NCBI RefSeq assembly: GCF_002386445.1
Contig: NZ_DGIR01000036.1
Span: 1 to 64,000, forward strand
Origin: Pseudomonas sp. UBA4617
GTDB lineage: Bacteria > Pseudomonadota > Gammaproteobacteria > Pseudomonadales > Pseudomonadaceae
Length of the DNA: 64,000 nt
Direction: 5' to 3'
Of the stretch, positions 52,879-62,387 are shown in pieces. Below the pieces are notes generated by a model. The model made no database searches and was not told the DNA's origin. It saw nothing but the letters and a program-made list of their open reading frames with translations. The position numbers and the translations under genes were made by a program. The first letter of the stretch is position 1. Every line of letters starts with the position of its first letter.

Positions 52879-53593
52879 GCACGCCATTCAGGCGTGGGTA
52901 AGGGATCTTCAGTTCCACGTGGCCCATGGAGTAGGGTGCGATGGCATAGACCTCGTACTTCACCACCACCGCGCCGTAGGTCAGGGCGATGTGCGGCGAC
53001 TGCTTGAACGGCCAGGTCTTGAGGAACTCGGTGTCCTTGTCCATGCCCACGCTCATCAGCCAGGCGCGGTGCGATTCCTCGACGGTTTTCCAGAAAGTGT
53101 CTTCCTGGCCGGGCACCAGCATGTCCTGCAGGGTCAGCACCTTGTCCAGCTTGCGCGAATAGTTGATGAAGCCGCGCCCGGGCATGCCGTGAGCGCCGCC
53201 GCTGTCCAGATAGCTGGACAGCTCGATGATCACCAAGCCGTCATGCTGCTCGCGTACCTTGGCCTGCAGGTAGCTGCTGTTGCGCTTGTCGGCGCTGGCC
53301 AGGTACTGCTGCTCGTAGGCTTGCAGGGTAGTTGGCGAATTGCCGCGCTGGTTGTCCTCGGTCAGCTGCAGCAGGCGTTTCTCGACGATGCCGTCGAGCT
53401 TCGGCAAGGTCGGGAAATGGATGGTGTCAATGTTCACCAGCGGGCAGTCGCTTTCGCTGCAGCCGGGTTTGACATGCTCCCAGGCTTCGCGCTTGACCTC
53501 GAGCGGCGCCCGATAGTTGGGCGTGAACAGGCTCTGGCAGGCGCCCAGGGCCAGGGCCAGCACGGCCACGGAAGTCAGTTTGACAAGTGTCAT
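52847..53593 (-). CDS. RsiV/DUF3298-family lipoprotein
   Basis: A 248-residue lipoprotein: signal MTLVKLTSVAVLALALGAC with lipobox LGAC, then a domain with paired cysteines (PGCSESDCP) and the family parts VIIELSSYLDSGGAHGMP and LTLQDMLVPGQE, followed by a tail ending AIAPYSMGHVEL and KIPY. These are hallmarks of the DUF3298/RsiV-C fold, which in Bacillus RsiV binds lysozyme; most Gram-negative members have no assigned function. The protein lacks an anti-sigma part, so it is not a regulator of that type. Its 3' end is antisense to the last 32 bases of cytX. Confidence 0.78.
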   Translation of the reverse strand: MTLVKLTSVAVLALALGACQSLFTPNYRAPLEVKREAWEHVKPGCSESDCPLVNIDTIHFPTLPKLDGIVEKRLLQLTEDNQRGNSPTTLQAYEQQYLASADKRNSSYLQAKVREQHDGLVIIELSSYLDSGGAHGMPGRGFINYSRKLDKVLTLQDMLVPGQEDTFWKTVEESHRAWLMSVGMDKDTEFLKTWPFKQSPHIALTYGAVVVKYEVYAIAPYSMGHVELKIPYPRLNGVLKPELFPGRG

Positions 53594-53778
53594 GGTGATC
53601 CTTGCAGAACAGGGAAAGTCGGCCTTTGACCGTCTGCGCGGCCTTCAGTTCGCCACTAAGCTAACAGAGAGCTGGCGCGCTGTCCCGACTGCGCGAACGG
53701 TTAGCGGAAAGGGGTGAAACCCGCTGGCGTGCAGAGTAGGATGGCGCGATGCTGGTAAGCGAGGTAATGAGGATTCCC

Positions 53779-54396
53779 ATGTCAGATACGTTGAACTCAG
53801 TACCCAGGGCGGTCGAGATCGTCAAGCGCGATAACTGCTTCCAGGGCTTCTACCGGCTCGACAAGGTACACCTGCGCCACGAGTTGTTCGCCGGTGGCAT
53901 GGGCCGCGAGATCAGCCGCGAACTGTTCGTGCGCCATGATGCAGTGTGCGTGCTGCCCTATGATCCGCAACGCGATGAAGTGGTGCTGATCGAGCAGTTC
54001 CGGGTAGGGGCCCTGGGCAAGATTGACAACCCCTGGCTGATCGAGATGGTTGCCGGGTTGATCGACAAGGACGAGCAACCTGAGCAGGTCGCCCACCGCG
54101 AAGCCGAAGAAGAGGCTGGCCTGGCCTTCACCGCGCTGTGGCCGATGACCCGTTACTTCCCGTCGCCTGGCGGCAGTGATGAATACGTACACCTGTTCCT
54201 CGGCCGCTGCAGCAGCGAAGGTGCAGGTGGCCTGCATGGCCTGGAGGAGGAGGGTGAAGACATTCGCGTGCGGGTGTGGTCGTTCGAGGATGCCATGCAA
54301 GCCGTGCGCGACGGGCGTGTGTGCAACGCGGCTACCATCATCGGCCTGCAATGGCTGGCGCTGAACCGCGACGAAGTACGAGGTATGTGGAAGTGA
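53779..54396 (+). CDS. nudF: ADP-ribose pyrophosphatase
   Basis: A 205-residue Nudix hydrolase that splits ADP-ribose into AMP and ribose 5-phosphate. The Nudix box is perfect: GLIDKDE, seven residues, REAEEEAGL (about residues 101-123). The N-terminal FQGFYRLDKVHLRHELF and the later YFPSPGGSDEYVHLFLG are typical of NudF. The start at 53779 (MSDTLNS) has a gagga site five bases upstream; 53749 and 53767 are less likely. It opens the conserved run nudF-yqiB-cpdA-yqiA-parE, also known from E. coli. The next gene overlaps by four bases. Confidence 0.93.
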   Translation: MSDTLNSVPRAVEIVKRDNCFQGFYRLDKVHLRHELFAGGMGREISRELFVRHDAVCVLPYDPQRDEVVLIEQFRVGALGKIDNPWLIEMVAGLIDKDEQPEQVAHREAEEEAGLAFTALWPMTRYFPSPGGSDEYVHLFLGRCSSEGAGGLHGLEEEGEDIRVRVWSFEDAMQAVRDGRVCNAATIIGLQWLALNRDEVRGMWK

Positions 54397-54839
54397 ACCT
54401 GTTGCGCGAACGTTATCGGGTCGACCTGGTCGGGCTGCAGGCAGCCTGCGAGGCCAACTACGCCCGGTTGATGCGCCTGTTGCCCGACATGCGCACCACC
54501 CAGAGTTCGCGCCGCATCGGCATGACGCAGGGCGACCAGATGCTTGGCGTGCTGGTGCTCGACGTGGTGCTCGCGTGCCCGTACACCACCACCCTGCATG
54601 TGCGCCAGGAGCACAGCCTGCCATGGCTGCCGGTGCCGCATCTGGAAGTGCAGGTGTACCACGATGCCCGCATGGCCGAAGTGGTCAGTGCCGAGCATGC
54701 CCGACGCCTGCGCAGCATCTACCCCTATCCCAACGCGGCCATGCACCAGCCGGACGAAAAGGCCCAGCTCAACCTGTTCCTCGGCGAATGGCTGAGCCAC
54801 TGCCTGGCCTGCGGCCACGAACTGGCCAGCGTTCGCTGA
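54393..54839 (+). CDS. yqiB: DUF1249 family protein YqiB
   Basis: A 148-residue cytoplasmic protein of the DUF1249 family. Its core includes LCEANYARL-like CEANYARLMRLLPDM, then YTTTLHVRQEHSLPWLPVPHLEVQVYHDARMAEV and the C-terminal KAQLNLFLGEWLSHCL, all family-typical. The function is unknown. The GTG at 54393 overlaps the nudF stop (GTGA) and has cgaggt eight bases upstream; the frame extends to 54276 only as a shadow. Its conserved place between nudF and cpdA supports the call more than any motif does. Confidence 0.85.
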   Translation: MNLLRERYRVDLVGLQAACEANYARLMRLLPDMRTTQSSRRIGMTQGDQMLGVLVLDVVLACPYTTTLHVRQEHSLPWLPVPHLEVQVYHDARMAEVVSAEHARRLRSIYPYPNAAMHQPDEKAQLNLFLGEWLSHCLACGHELASVR

Positions 54840-54934
54840 CGATCGCGGAATTGTGACGTGGGTCGGCTGCGGGTGTTTGCTCGTAACCGATGTGCAGCCA
54901 TAATTCGTGCTGAATCCGTTAGAGGAGACGGCCG

Positions 54935-55735
54935 TTGCCGCAGCCAGACCAATCGCGCCCCGTGCATGTGGTGCAACTGACCGATGCCCACCTGTTCGCT
55001 GACCCGGCCGGCAGCATGCTCGGGCTCAATACCCGTGACAGCCTGCGCCATGTGATAGCCCAGGTGCGCCGCGCGCAAACACCTGTCGACCTGCTGCTGT
55101 GTACCGGTGATCTGTCCCAGGATGCCAGCGTGGCGTCGTATGAAGCGTTTCGCGAGCTTACCGCGCCGTTCGCCGTGCCCACTCGCTGGTTGCCAGGCAA
55201 CCATGACGAGGCGCGGGTGATGGCGCAGGTCGCCCCGGAATTGATGCAGGCAGTGACCGATATCGGTGCGTGGCGCATCGTTATGCTCGACACAGCGGTG
55301 CCCGGAGCGACACATGGGTGGTTGCAGGATGAGCAGCTGGCGGTGCTGAAAGCGGCCCTGAAGTCGGCGGGCGACCGGCACTGCCTGGTGTGTTTCCACC
55401 ATCAGCCAGTGGACATCGGCTGTGCCTGGATCGCGCCGATCGGCTTGCGCAACGCGCAGGCGCTGTTCGCTATCGTCGACGCTTATCCACAGGTGCGGGC
55501 GTTGCTCTGGGGGCATGTGCACCAGCCATGGGATGAAATGCGCGCGGGTCGCCGATTGCTGGCCACACCGTCCACCTGCATTCAGTTCGCGGCAGGCAGC
55601 GAGGACTTCAAGGTCAGTGAAGAACAGCCTGGCTACCGTTGGTTGCGCCTGCACGCCGACGGGCGGCTGGAGACTGGAGTGGAGCGGGCGTCGGACTTCG
55701 CAGTGAAGCTCGACTTCGACAGCCCGGGCTACTGA
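54935..55735 (+). CDS. cpdA: 3',5'-cyclic-AMP phosphodiesterase
   Basis: A 266-residue metallophosphoesterase that hydrolyses cAMP and so limits Crp/Vfr-type signalling. All five metal-binding motifs are visible: TDAHLF, CTGDLSQDAS, LPGNHDEA, FHHQPVD and WGHVHQPWD. Length matches CpdA (E. coli 275). The start is TTG at 54935 with a strong agaggag site (about 54921-54927). The gene lies 95 bases after yqiB in the conserved order. Confidence 0.92.
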   Translation: MPQPDQSRPVHVVQLTDAHLFADPAGSMLGLNTRDSLRHVIAQVRRAQTPVDLLLCTGDLSQDASVASYEAFRELTAPFAVPTRWLPGNHDEARVMAQVAPELMQAVTDIGAWRIVMLDTAVPGATHGWLQDEQLAVLKAALKSAGDRHCLVCFHHQPVDIGCAWIAPIGLRNAQALFAIVDAYPQVRALLWGHVHQPWDEMRAGRRLLATPSTCIQFAAGSEDFKVSEEQPGYRWLRLHADGRLETGVERASDFAVKLDFDSPGY

Positions 55736-55838
55736 GCTGCGACTGCAGGCGCGGCCGCCCCTTCCGGGCCCGCGTCAGCCAAGCGGGGCAAAATTGTTGC
55801 GAAACCCGTGACGCTGCGTCAAAACCCGCCGAACGCGC

Positions 55839-55844
55839 TACACT
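55839..55844 (+). promoter_or_regulatory. Possible -10 element before yqiA-parE
   Basis: Cgctacactgcgcg carries TACACT 56 bases before the yqiA start. A matching -35 is poor (gcgtca), so this is tentative. Confidence 0.3.
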
Positions 55845-55899
55845 GCGCGTCCCTGCGCCCGCATCATCAGGCGCCAGGCCACAGATTACCGGGGGCAGC

Positions 55900-56508
55900 A
55901 TGTCGGGTTCCATCCTCTATATCCATGGCTTCAACAGCTCGCCGCTTTCGACCAAGGCACGCCAGCTCGAGGCCGTCATGCAGCAGCTCGGCATGGCTGA
56001 GCAGTTGCGCGTGCCCGCCCTGCACCACCACCCGCGCCAGGCCATCGCCCAGCTTGAAGCGGCCATCGCCGAACTGGGTGCGCCTCTGCTGGTAGGCAGT
56101 TCGCTCGGCGGCTACTATGCCACCCATCTGGCCGAGCACCATGGCCTCAAGGCCCTGCTGGTCAACCCGGCGGTGACGCCGCACAAGCATTTCGACGGCT
56201 ACCTGGGCACCCAGCGCAATCACTACAGTGGTGAAACCTGGGAGCTGACCCACGATCACGTGCAGGCGCTGGCCGAGCTGGAGGTACCGGCCCCGGTGGA
56301 CCCCAGCCGCTATCAAGTGTGGCTGCAGACCGCCGATGAAACCCTGGACTATCGTCACGCCGAGCGCTATTACCGTGGCTGTGCCCTGCGCATCCAGGCT
56401 GGTGGTGACCACAGTTTCCAGGGCTTCGCCGAGCGCCTGCCGGCACTGCTGGCCTTCGCCGGCATTGCGCGCGGGCAGTATGCAGCGCTCGATTTTTCTG
56501 TATTTTGA
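55900..56508 (+). CDS. yqiA: YqiA-like alpha/beta-hydrolase esterase
   Basis: A 202-residue small esterase. It begins ILYIHGFNSSPLSTKARQL, with the oxyanion-hole HGF, and has the nucleophile elbow GSSLGGYYATHL (Ser of GSSLG). The acidic residue and histidine are likely in LQTADETLDYRH and AGGDHSFQGF. Members hydrolyse short acyl esters; the natural substrate is not known. The ATG at 55900 follows gggggc. It precedes parE by 35 bases, the usual order. Confidence 0.88.
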   Translation: MSGSILYIHGFNSSPLSTKARQLEAVMQQLGMAEQLRVPALHHHPRQAIAQLEAAIAELGAPLLVGSSLGGYYATHLAEHHGLKALLVNPAVTPHKHFDGYLGTQRNHYSGETWELTHDHVQALAELEVPAPVDPSRYQVWLQTADETLDYRHAERYYRGCALRIQAGGDHSFQGFAERLPALLAFAGIARGQYAALDFSVF

Positions 56509-56543
56509 CTTTCTTGCATTCACCAGACTGACGACGAGACCCC

Positions 56544-58448
56544 ATGGCCAATCCCAGCGCTAGCGCCTATAACGCAGACGCCATCGAAGTCCTCTCGGGC
56601 CTTGACCCGGTCCGCAAGCGGCCAGGCATGTACACCGACACCAGCCGCCCCAATCACCTCGCCCAGGAAGTCATCGACAACAGTGTCGACGAAGCCTTGG
56701 CCGGGCACGCCCGTTCGGTGCAGGTCATCCTCCATGCCGACCACTCGCTGGAAGTCAGCGACGACGGTCGTGGCATGCCGGTGGACATCCACCCGGAAGA
56801 AGGCGTGTCCGGGGTGGAGCTGATCCTCACCAAGCTGCACGCCGGCGGCAAGTTCTCCAACAAGAACTACCAGTTTTCCGGTGGTCTGCACGGGGTGGGC
56901 ATCTCGGTGGTCAATGCCCTGTCGACCCAGGTGCGCGTGCGCGTCAAACGTGACGGCAACGAATACCAGATGACCTTCGCCGACGGTTTCAAGGCCAGCG
57001 AGCTGGAAGTGATCGGCTCGGTCGGCAAGCGCAATACCGGCACCAGCGTGTACTTCAGCCCCGACCCCAAGTACTTCGATTCGCCGAAGTTCTCCATCAG
57101 CCGCCTCAAGCATGTGCTCAAGGCCAAGGCCGTGCTATGCCCGGGCCTGCTGGTCAGTTTCGAGGACAAGGCCAGCGGCGAAAAGGTCGAGTGGCACTAT
57201 GAGGATGGCCTGCGTTCCTACCTGGTCGACTCGGTCAACGAATTCCAGCGCCTGCCCGACGAGCCGTTCTGCGGCAGCCTGGCCGGTAATAAGGAAGCCG
57301 TCGACTGGGCCTTGCTGTGGCTGCCCGAAGGTGGTGACAGCATCCAGGAAAGTTACGTCAACCTGATCCCCACCGCCCAGGGTGGCACCCACGTCAACGG
57401 CCTGCGCCAGGGCCTGCTGGATGCCATGCGCGAGTTCTGCGAATTCCGCAACCTGCTGCCGCGCGGCGTGAAGCTGGCGCCGGAAGACGTCTGGGAACGC
57501 ATCACCTTCGTGCTGTCGATGAAGATGCAGGATCCGCAATTCTCCGGGCAGACCAAAGAGCGGCTGTCCTCGCGCGAGGCGGCGGCGTTCGTGTCCGGCG
57601 TGGTCAAGGACGCCTTCAGTCTTTGGCTGAACGCCCACCCCGAACTGGGCATGCAACTGGCGGAACTGGCGATCAGCAACGCCGGGCGCCGACTCAAGGC
57701 CAGCAAGAAGGTCGAGCGCAAGCGCATCACCCAGGGCCCGGCGTTACCCGGCAAGCTGGCCGACTGCGCCGGTCAGGACCCGATGCGCGCCGAGCTGTTC
57801 CTGGTCGAAGGTGACTCGGCCGGTGGTTCGGCCAAACAGGCGCGCGACAAGGAATTCCAGGCGATCCTGCCGTTGCGCGGCAAGATCCTCAACACCTGGG
57901 AAGTGGACGGCGGTGAAGTGCTGGCCAGCCAGGAAGTGCACAACATCGCCGTGGCCATCGGCGTTGACCCGGGGGCCAGCGACCTGGCGCAACTGCGCTA
58001 CGGCAAGATCTGCATTCTCGCCGACGCCGACTCCGACGGCCTGCATATCGCCACGCTGCTCTGCGCGCTGTTCGTCCAGCATTTCCGCGCCCTGGTCGAG
58101 GCCGGGCATGTGTATGTGGCCATGCCGCCGCTGTACCGCATCGACCTGGGCAAGGAAATCTACTACGCCCTCGACGAAGCGGAGCGCGATGGCATCCTCG
58201 ACCGCCTGGTGGCCGAGAAGAAGCGCGGCAAGCCGCAGGTCACCCGCTTCAAGGGCCTGGGCGAGATGAACCCGCCCCAGCTGCGTGAAACCACCATGGA
58301 CCCGAATACCCGGCGCCTGGTGCAACTGACCCTGGACGATGTACAAGCCACCTGCGAGCTGATGGACAAGCTGCTGGCCAAGAAGCGCGCGGGCGATCGC
58401 AAGAGCTGGCTGGAAACCAAGGGCAACCTGGCCGAGGTCATGGTTTGA
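56544..58448 (+). CDS. parE: DNA topoisomerase IV subunit B
   Basis: A 634-residue ATPase subunit of topoisomerase IV, which separates daughter chromosomes. The GHKL ATPase part (about 1-220) shows EVIDNSVDEALAG, DDGRGMPVDIH, GLHGVGISVVNALS; the transducer follows; the TOPRIM domain (about 410-530) has LFLVEGDSAGGSAKQARD, ILPLRGKILN and DADSDGLHI. The EGDSAGG and LPLRGK stretch, where quinolone changes occur, looks wild type. The ATG at 56544 is the natural start. The next gene overlaps its stop with a TTG. Confidence 0.97.
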   Translation: MANPSASAYNADAIEVLSGLDPVRKRPGMYTDTSRPNHLAQEVIDNSVDEALAGHARSVQVILHADHSLEVSDDGRGMPVDIHPEEGVSGVELILTKLHAGGKFSNKNYQFSGGLHGVGISVVNALSTQVRVRVKRDGNEYQMTFADGFKASELEVIGSVGKRNTGTSVYFSPDPKYFDSPKFSISRLKHVLKAKAVLCPGLLVSFEDKASGEKVEWHYEDGLRSYLVDSVNEFQRLPDEPFCGSLAGNKEAVDWALLWLPEGGDSIQESYVNLIPTAQGGTHVNGLRQGLLDAMREFCEFRNLLPRGVKLAPEDVWERITFVLSMKMQDPQFSGQTKERLSSREAAAFVSGVVKDAFSLWLNAHPELGMQLAELAISNAGRRLKASKKVERKRITQGPALPGKLADCAGQDPMRAELFLVEGDSAGGSAKQARDKEFQAILPLRGKILNTWEVDGGEVLASQEVHNIAVAIGVDPGASDLAQLRYGKICILADADSDGLHIATLLCALFVQHFRALVEAGHVYVAMPPLYRIDLGKEIYYALDEAERDGILDRLVAEKKRGKPQVTRFKGLGEMNPPQLRETTMDPNTRRLVQLTLDDVQATCELMDKLLAKKRAGDRKSWLETKGNLAEVMV

Positions 58449-59431
58449 TTCGGCGGCTTCTGGCTGCCTGCCTGATGCTGGTTGCCCTGCCAAGCCCGGC
58501 GGGCGACTGGCCAGAGCTGAAACTGAGGGCCGAATACCCGATTGACGGCATGCGCGGGGGCAACCTGTCTGGCCTGGCGGAGTGCCGGGGCGGGTTATGG
58601 GGCGTGTCCGACCGCGACGACGACCGCATCTACCGCTTCGACCGGCAGGACGCGGCCTGGCGCGCGCAGCCGCTCATCTTCACCCCGCCGCCGGCGCCGG
58701 ACAGCGGCCTGCCGTGGGGCCTGAAGTCGCGCAACTGGGCGGCGTCGTATATCCGCGGGGGCGAACTGGACTGGGAAGGCATCACCTGCGACCAGGCCGG
58801 CAACCTGTACCTGGTCAGCGAGGCTAATGCCGGCGTACTGCAATTGCCACCGGATGGCCAGGCGGGCTGGTTGAAGATCGACCCGGCCATGGTGCGTCAG
58901 GCCCGGGCCAGCGGCATGCTGCTGAACTTCAATGCCTTGTTCGAAGGCCTGGCCATCAACCCGGCGGGCGACCGCCTGTGGCTGGCTGCCGAGCGCGAGC
59001 GCCGTGGCCTGGTGGCGATCGAACGCCAGCAGTCGGTGTGGGCCTGTGGCCGCAGCTGTGTCCTGCTCAGCGAAGCCGGGGTCGAGTTGCAACCGGCGCA
59101 AATGCCTGATGCCCGGGCCCTGTCGCGCGACTTTGCCGACCTGGCCTGGTTCGAGGGCAAGCTGTTCACCCTCGAGCGCAACGCCTACCGGGTGTGCCGG
59201 CGTGATGCCGACAGCGGTGCGGTCGAGCGCTGCTGGTCGTTCGCTGCCGACGCCCTGATCGAGTCGCGCCGCTATCAACAGCCGTATGGTCTGGCCGAGG
59301 CCCTGGTGATCGATGCCGAGGGCGCCTGGATCGGCGTGGACAACAACAACGGCGCGCGTGCCGATGGCGAGATACGGCCGATCGTCTGGCGTTTCGACGC
59401 GCCGCAAGGTGGCTGGAGCGCCAAGCCATGA
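58445..59431 (+). CDS. Exported esterase-like/phytase-like protein
   Basis: A 328-residue protein with a signal peptide (IRRLLAACLMLVALPSPAGD) and a repeated beta pattern of a propeller kind: NLSGLAECRGGLWGVSDRDDDRIYRFD, DWEGITCDQAGNLYLVSEAN, FEGLAINPAGDRLWLAAER and LAEALVIDAEGAWIGVDNNNGAR. This corresponds to the phytase-like esterase family (PF13449 type). Substrate unknown. The TTG at 58445 overlaps the parE stop and the ORF end overlaps the next start (ATGA), so it is translationally coupled within the topoisomerase IV gene run. Confidence 0.72.
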   Translation: MIRRLLAACLMLVALPSPAGDWPELKLRAEYPIDGMRGGNLSGLAECRGGLWGVSDRDDDRIYRFDRQDAAWRAQPLIFTPPPAPDSGLPWGLKSRNWAASYIRGGELDWEGITCDQAGNLYLVSEANAGVLQLPPDGQAGWLKIDPAMVRQARASGMLLNFNALFEGLAINPAGDRLWLAAERERRGLVAIERQQSVWACGRSCVLLSEAGVELQPAQMPDARALSRDFADLAWFEGKLFTLERNAYRVCRRDADSGAVERCWSFAADALIESRRYQQPYGLAEALVIDAEGAWIGVDNNNGARADGEIRPIVWRFDAPQGGWSAKP

Positions 59432-59946
59432 GCCAGGCACCGGGCAGGCGGGCTGGCAAGGTTCTGATGTTCGTCGCCTGGGCGGCGGCGCTGTTCCTTG
59501 CCACACGTTTCTTCGGCCAGTGGGAGGACCGCCAGCGCAACCCCAATGCGCAGGTGCAGTCGTCGCATGGCGAAGGCTTTATCGAAGTGCGCCTGCTGGG
59601 TAATGGCCAGGGCCACTTCGTGATGGATGGTGCGATCAACGGCCAGGTCGTGCACTTCATGCTCGACACCGGCGCCACCGACGTGGCCATCCCCGAGGCG
59701 CTCGGTCGCGAATTGAGCCTGGAACGTGGTAGCCCGGTGCAGCTCAGTACCGCCAACGGCCGCACCGAAGGCTACCGGACGCGCCTGGCCAGCCTGCAGC
59801 TGGGGGACATCCGCCTGCAGGACGTACGCGCCATTGTGGTGCCGGGCCTGGACGGGCAAACCGTATTGCTGGGCATGAGTGCCCTGAAACAACTTGAATT
59901 TACCCAGCGCGGCGGCACCATGCTGCTGCGCCAGAACCTGAAATGA
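59428..59946 (+). CDS. Membrane-anchored retropepsin-like aspartic protease
   Basis: A 172-residue protein with an N-terminal hydrophobic anchor (KVLMFVAWAAALFLATRFF) and a periplasmic single-lobe aspartic protease domain. The catalytic motif is LDTGATDVAIP and the flap/C-terminal motif LLGMSALKQL; this is the TIGR02281 clan AA type. It should work as a homodimer. The substrate is unknown. The ATG at 59428 overlaps the preceding stop (ATGA); the parC start is 10 bases after its own stop. Confidence 0.85.
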   Translation: MSQAPGRRAGKVLMFVAWAAALFLATRFFGQWEDRQRNPNAQVQSSHGEGFIEVRLLGNGQGHFVMDGAINGQVVHFMLDTGATDVAIPEALGRELSLERGSPVQLSTANGRTEGYRTRLASLQLGDIRLQDVRAIVVPGLDGQTVLLGMSALKQLEFTQRGGTMLLRQNLK

Positions 59947-59956
59947 CGAGGCCCGC

Positions 59957-62215
59957 ATGAGCGACTCACTGGAACTCAGCCTGGACGGCGTCGAACGCCG
60001 CTCGCTGGCTGACTTCACCGAACAGGCCTACCTCAACTATTCCATGTACGTGATCATGGACCGCGCCCTGCCGCACATCGGCGATGGCCTGAAGCCGGTG
60101 CAGCGACGCATCGTCTACGCCATGAGCGAGTTGGGGCTCGATGCCGACGCCAAGCACAAGAAATCGGCGCGTACTGTCGGCGACGTGCTCGGCAAGTTCC
60201 ACCCCCACGGCGACTCGGCGTGCTACGAGGCCATGGTGCTGATGGCGCAGCCGTTCAGCTACCGCTACACCCTGGTCGACGGCCAGGGCAACTGGGGTGC
60301 GCCGGACGATCCGAAGTCGTTCGCCGCCATGCGCTACACCGAAGCGCGGCTGTCGCGCTATGCCGAAGTGCTGCTCAGCGAAGTCGGCCAGGGCACCGTG
60401 GACTGGGTGCCGAACTTCGACGGTACCTTGCAGGAGCCGGCCGTGCTGCCGGCGCGTCTGCCGAACATTCTGCTCAATGGCACCACCGGTATTGCCGTGG
60501 GCATGGCCACCGACGTACCGCCGCACAACCTGCGGGAAGTGGCTACGGCCTGTGTGCGCCTGCTTGACGAGCCCAAGGCCAGCATCGAGCAGCTGTGCGA
60601 GCACATCCAGGGGCCGGACTACCCGACCGAGGCCGAGATCGTCACGCCGCGGGCAGAAATCCTCAAGATGTACGAAAGCGGCCGCGGCTCGATCCGAATG
60701 CGTGCGGTGTACCGCGTGGAAGATGGCGATATCGTCGTCACTGCACTGCCGCACCAGGTTTCCGGGGCCAAGGTGCTGGAGCAGATCGCTGCGCAGATGC
60801 AGGCCAAGAAGCTGCCGATGGTCGCCGACCTGCGCGACGAGTCGGACCATGAGAACCCGTGCCGCATCGTCATCATCCCGCGCTCCAATCGCGTCGACGT
60901 CGACGAACTGATGCAGCACCTGTTCGCCACCACCGACCTGGAGAGTACCTACCGGGTCAACGTCAACATAATCGGCCTGGACGGTCGGCCACAGCTGAAG
61001 AACCTGCGTGCGTTGCTGCTGGAGTGGCTGGAGTTCCGCACCGCTACCGTTCGTCGCCGTTTGCAGCACCGTCTGGACAAGGTGGAGAAGCGCCTGCACC
61101 TCCTGGAAGGTTTGCTCACCGCGTTCCTCAACCTGGATGAAGTGATCCACATCATCCGTACCGAGGACCAGCCCAGGCAGGCCCTGATCGCCCGTTTCGA
61201 CCTGACCGAGATCCAGGCTGACTACATTCTCGAGACTCGCCTGCGGCAGCTGGCGCGTCTGGAAGAGATGAAGATCCGTGGCGAGCAGGACGAACTGCTG
61301 AAGGAGCAGGCCAAACTGCTGGCCCTGCTGGGTAGCGACGCCAAGCTGCGCAAGCTGGTCCGCAGCGAGTTGATCAAGGATGCCGAAACCTATGGCGACG
61401 ATCGCCGCTCGCCGATCGTCGAGCGCGCCGAAGCCAAGGCGCTGTCGGAAAACGAGCTGATGCCGACCGAGCCGGTTACCGTGGTGCTGTCGGAAAAGGG
61501 CTGGGTGCGCTGCGCCAAGGGCCACGACATCGACGCCACCGGCCTGTCGTACAAAGCGGGCGATGGTTTCAAGGCCGCAGCCATCGGGCGCTCCAACCAA
61601 TTCGCCGTGCTGATCGATTCCACCGGCCGCAGCTATTCGCTGGCCGCCCACAGCCTGCCGTCGGCGCGTGGCCAGGGTGAGCCGCTGACCGGGCGCCTGA
61701 CGCCACCACCGGGGGCCACGTTTGAATGCGTGCTGCTGCCTGATGACGAGGCGCTGTACGTGGTAGCTTCGGATGCCGGCTACGGCTTCGTGGTCAAGGG
61801 TGAGGACCTGCAAGCCAAGAACAAGGCCGGCAAGGGTTTGCTCAGCCTGCCCAACGGCGCCAAGGTCATGACCCCCCGCGCGGTGGCCAACCGCGAGCAG
61901 GATTGGCTGGCAGCGGTGACTACCGAAGGCCGTCTGCTGGTATTCAAGGTCAGCGATCTGCCCCAGCTGGGTAAAGGCAAGGGCAACAAGATCATCGGTA
62001 TACCCGGCGATCGAGTGGCCAGCCGTGAAGAATTTGTTACCGATCTTGCTGTGATAGGCGAGGGTGCGACACTTGTATTGCAAGCCGGCAAGCGTACCCT
62101 ATCCCTGAAAGCGGACGACCTGGAGCATTACAAGGGCGAGCGTGGACGGCGTGGCAGCAAGCTGCCGCGCGGGTTCCAGCGAGTCGACGGATTGCAGGTG
62201 GAAGTGCCGGCTTGA
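59957..62215 (+). CDS. parC: DNA topoisomerase IV subunit A
   Basis: A 752-residue DNA-breaking subunit of topoisomerase IV. The catalytic tyrosine is Tyr135 in ARLSRYAE. The quinolone-resistance region reads HPHGDSACYEAM with Ser87 and Glu91 both wild type, so no target mutation for fluoroquinolones is seen. The GyrA/ParC core (about 30-480) is followed by a beta-pinwheel C-terminal domain (about 490-745, with GRSYSLAAHSLPSARGQGEPL). Length matches ParC of pseudomonads (about 752). The ATG at 59957 is 10 bases after the previous stop. Confidence 0.97.
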   Translation: MSDSLELSLDGVERRSLADFTEQAYLNYSMYVIMDRALPHIGDGLKPVQRRIVYAMSELGLDADAKHKKSARTVGDVLGKFHPHGDSACYEAMVLMAQPFSYRYTLVDGQGNWGAPDDPKSFAAMRYTEARLSRYAEVLLSEVGQGTVDWVPNFDGTLQEPAVLPARLPNILLNGTTGIAVGMATDVPPHNLREVATACVRLLDEPKASIEQLCEHIQGPDYPTEAEIVTPRAEILKMYESGRGSIRMRAVYRVEDGDIVVTALPHQVSGAKVLEQIAAQMQAKKLPMVADLRDESDHENPCRIVIIPRSNRVDVDELMQHLFATTDLESTYRVNVNIIGLDGRPQLKNLRALLLEWLEFRTATVRRRLQHRLDKVEKRLHLLEGLLTAFLNLDEVIHIIRTEDQPRQALIARFDLTEIQADYILETRLRQLARLEEMKIRGEQDELLKEQAKLLALLGSDAKLRKLVRSELIKDAETYGDDRRSPIVERAEAKALSENELMPTEPVTVVLSEKGWVRCAKGHDIDATGLSYKAGDGFKAAAIGRSNQFAVLIDSTGRSYSLAAHSLPSARGQGEPLTGRLTPPPGATFECVLLPDDEALYVVASDAGYGFVVKGEDLQAKNKAGKGLLSLPNGAKVMTPRAVANREQDWLAAVTTEGRLLVFKVSDLPQLGKGKGNKIIGIPGDRVASREEFVTDLAVIGEGATLVLQAGKRTLSLKADDLEHYKGERGRRGSKLPRGFQRVDGLQVEVPA

Positions 62216-62387
62216 CCGGTTGAAATGTCTGGAACGGCAATTTCAGCGCTGTTCCGGGCAGAAATGCTGGAGTCGGACGGTTATTTCGCGGATGATATGG
62301 CCCTTGCGGTGCCGGCGTGGCCGTGTGCCCGTTTGAATCTACGTGTATCACTGCGGTTGGCCTGTTGGCGACCGCCTGGATGGGATG

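Noticed and set aside
60212..60229. Fluoroquinolone-resistance change in ParC
   Set aside because: Ser87 and Glu91 are the wild-type residues.
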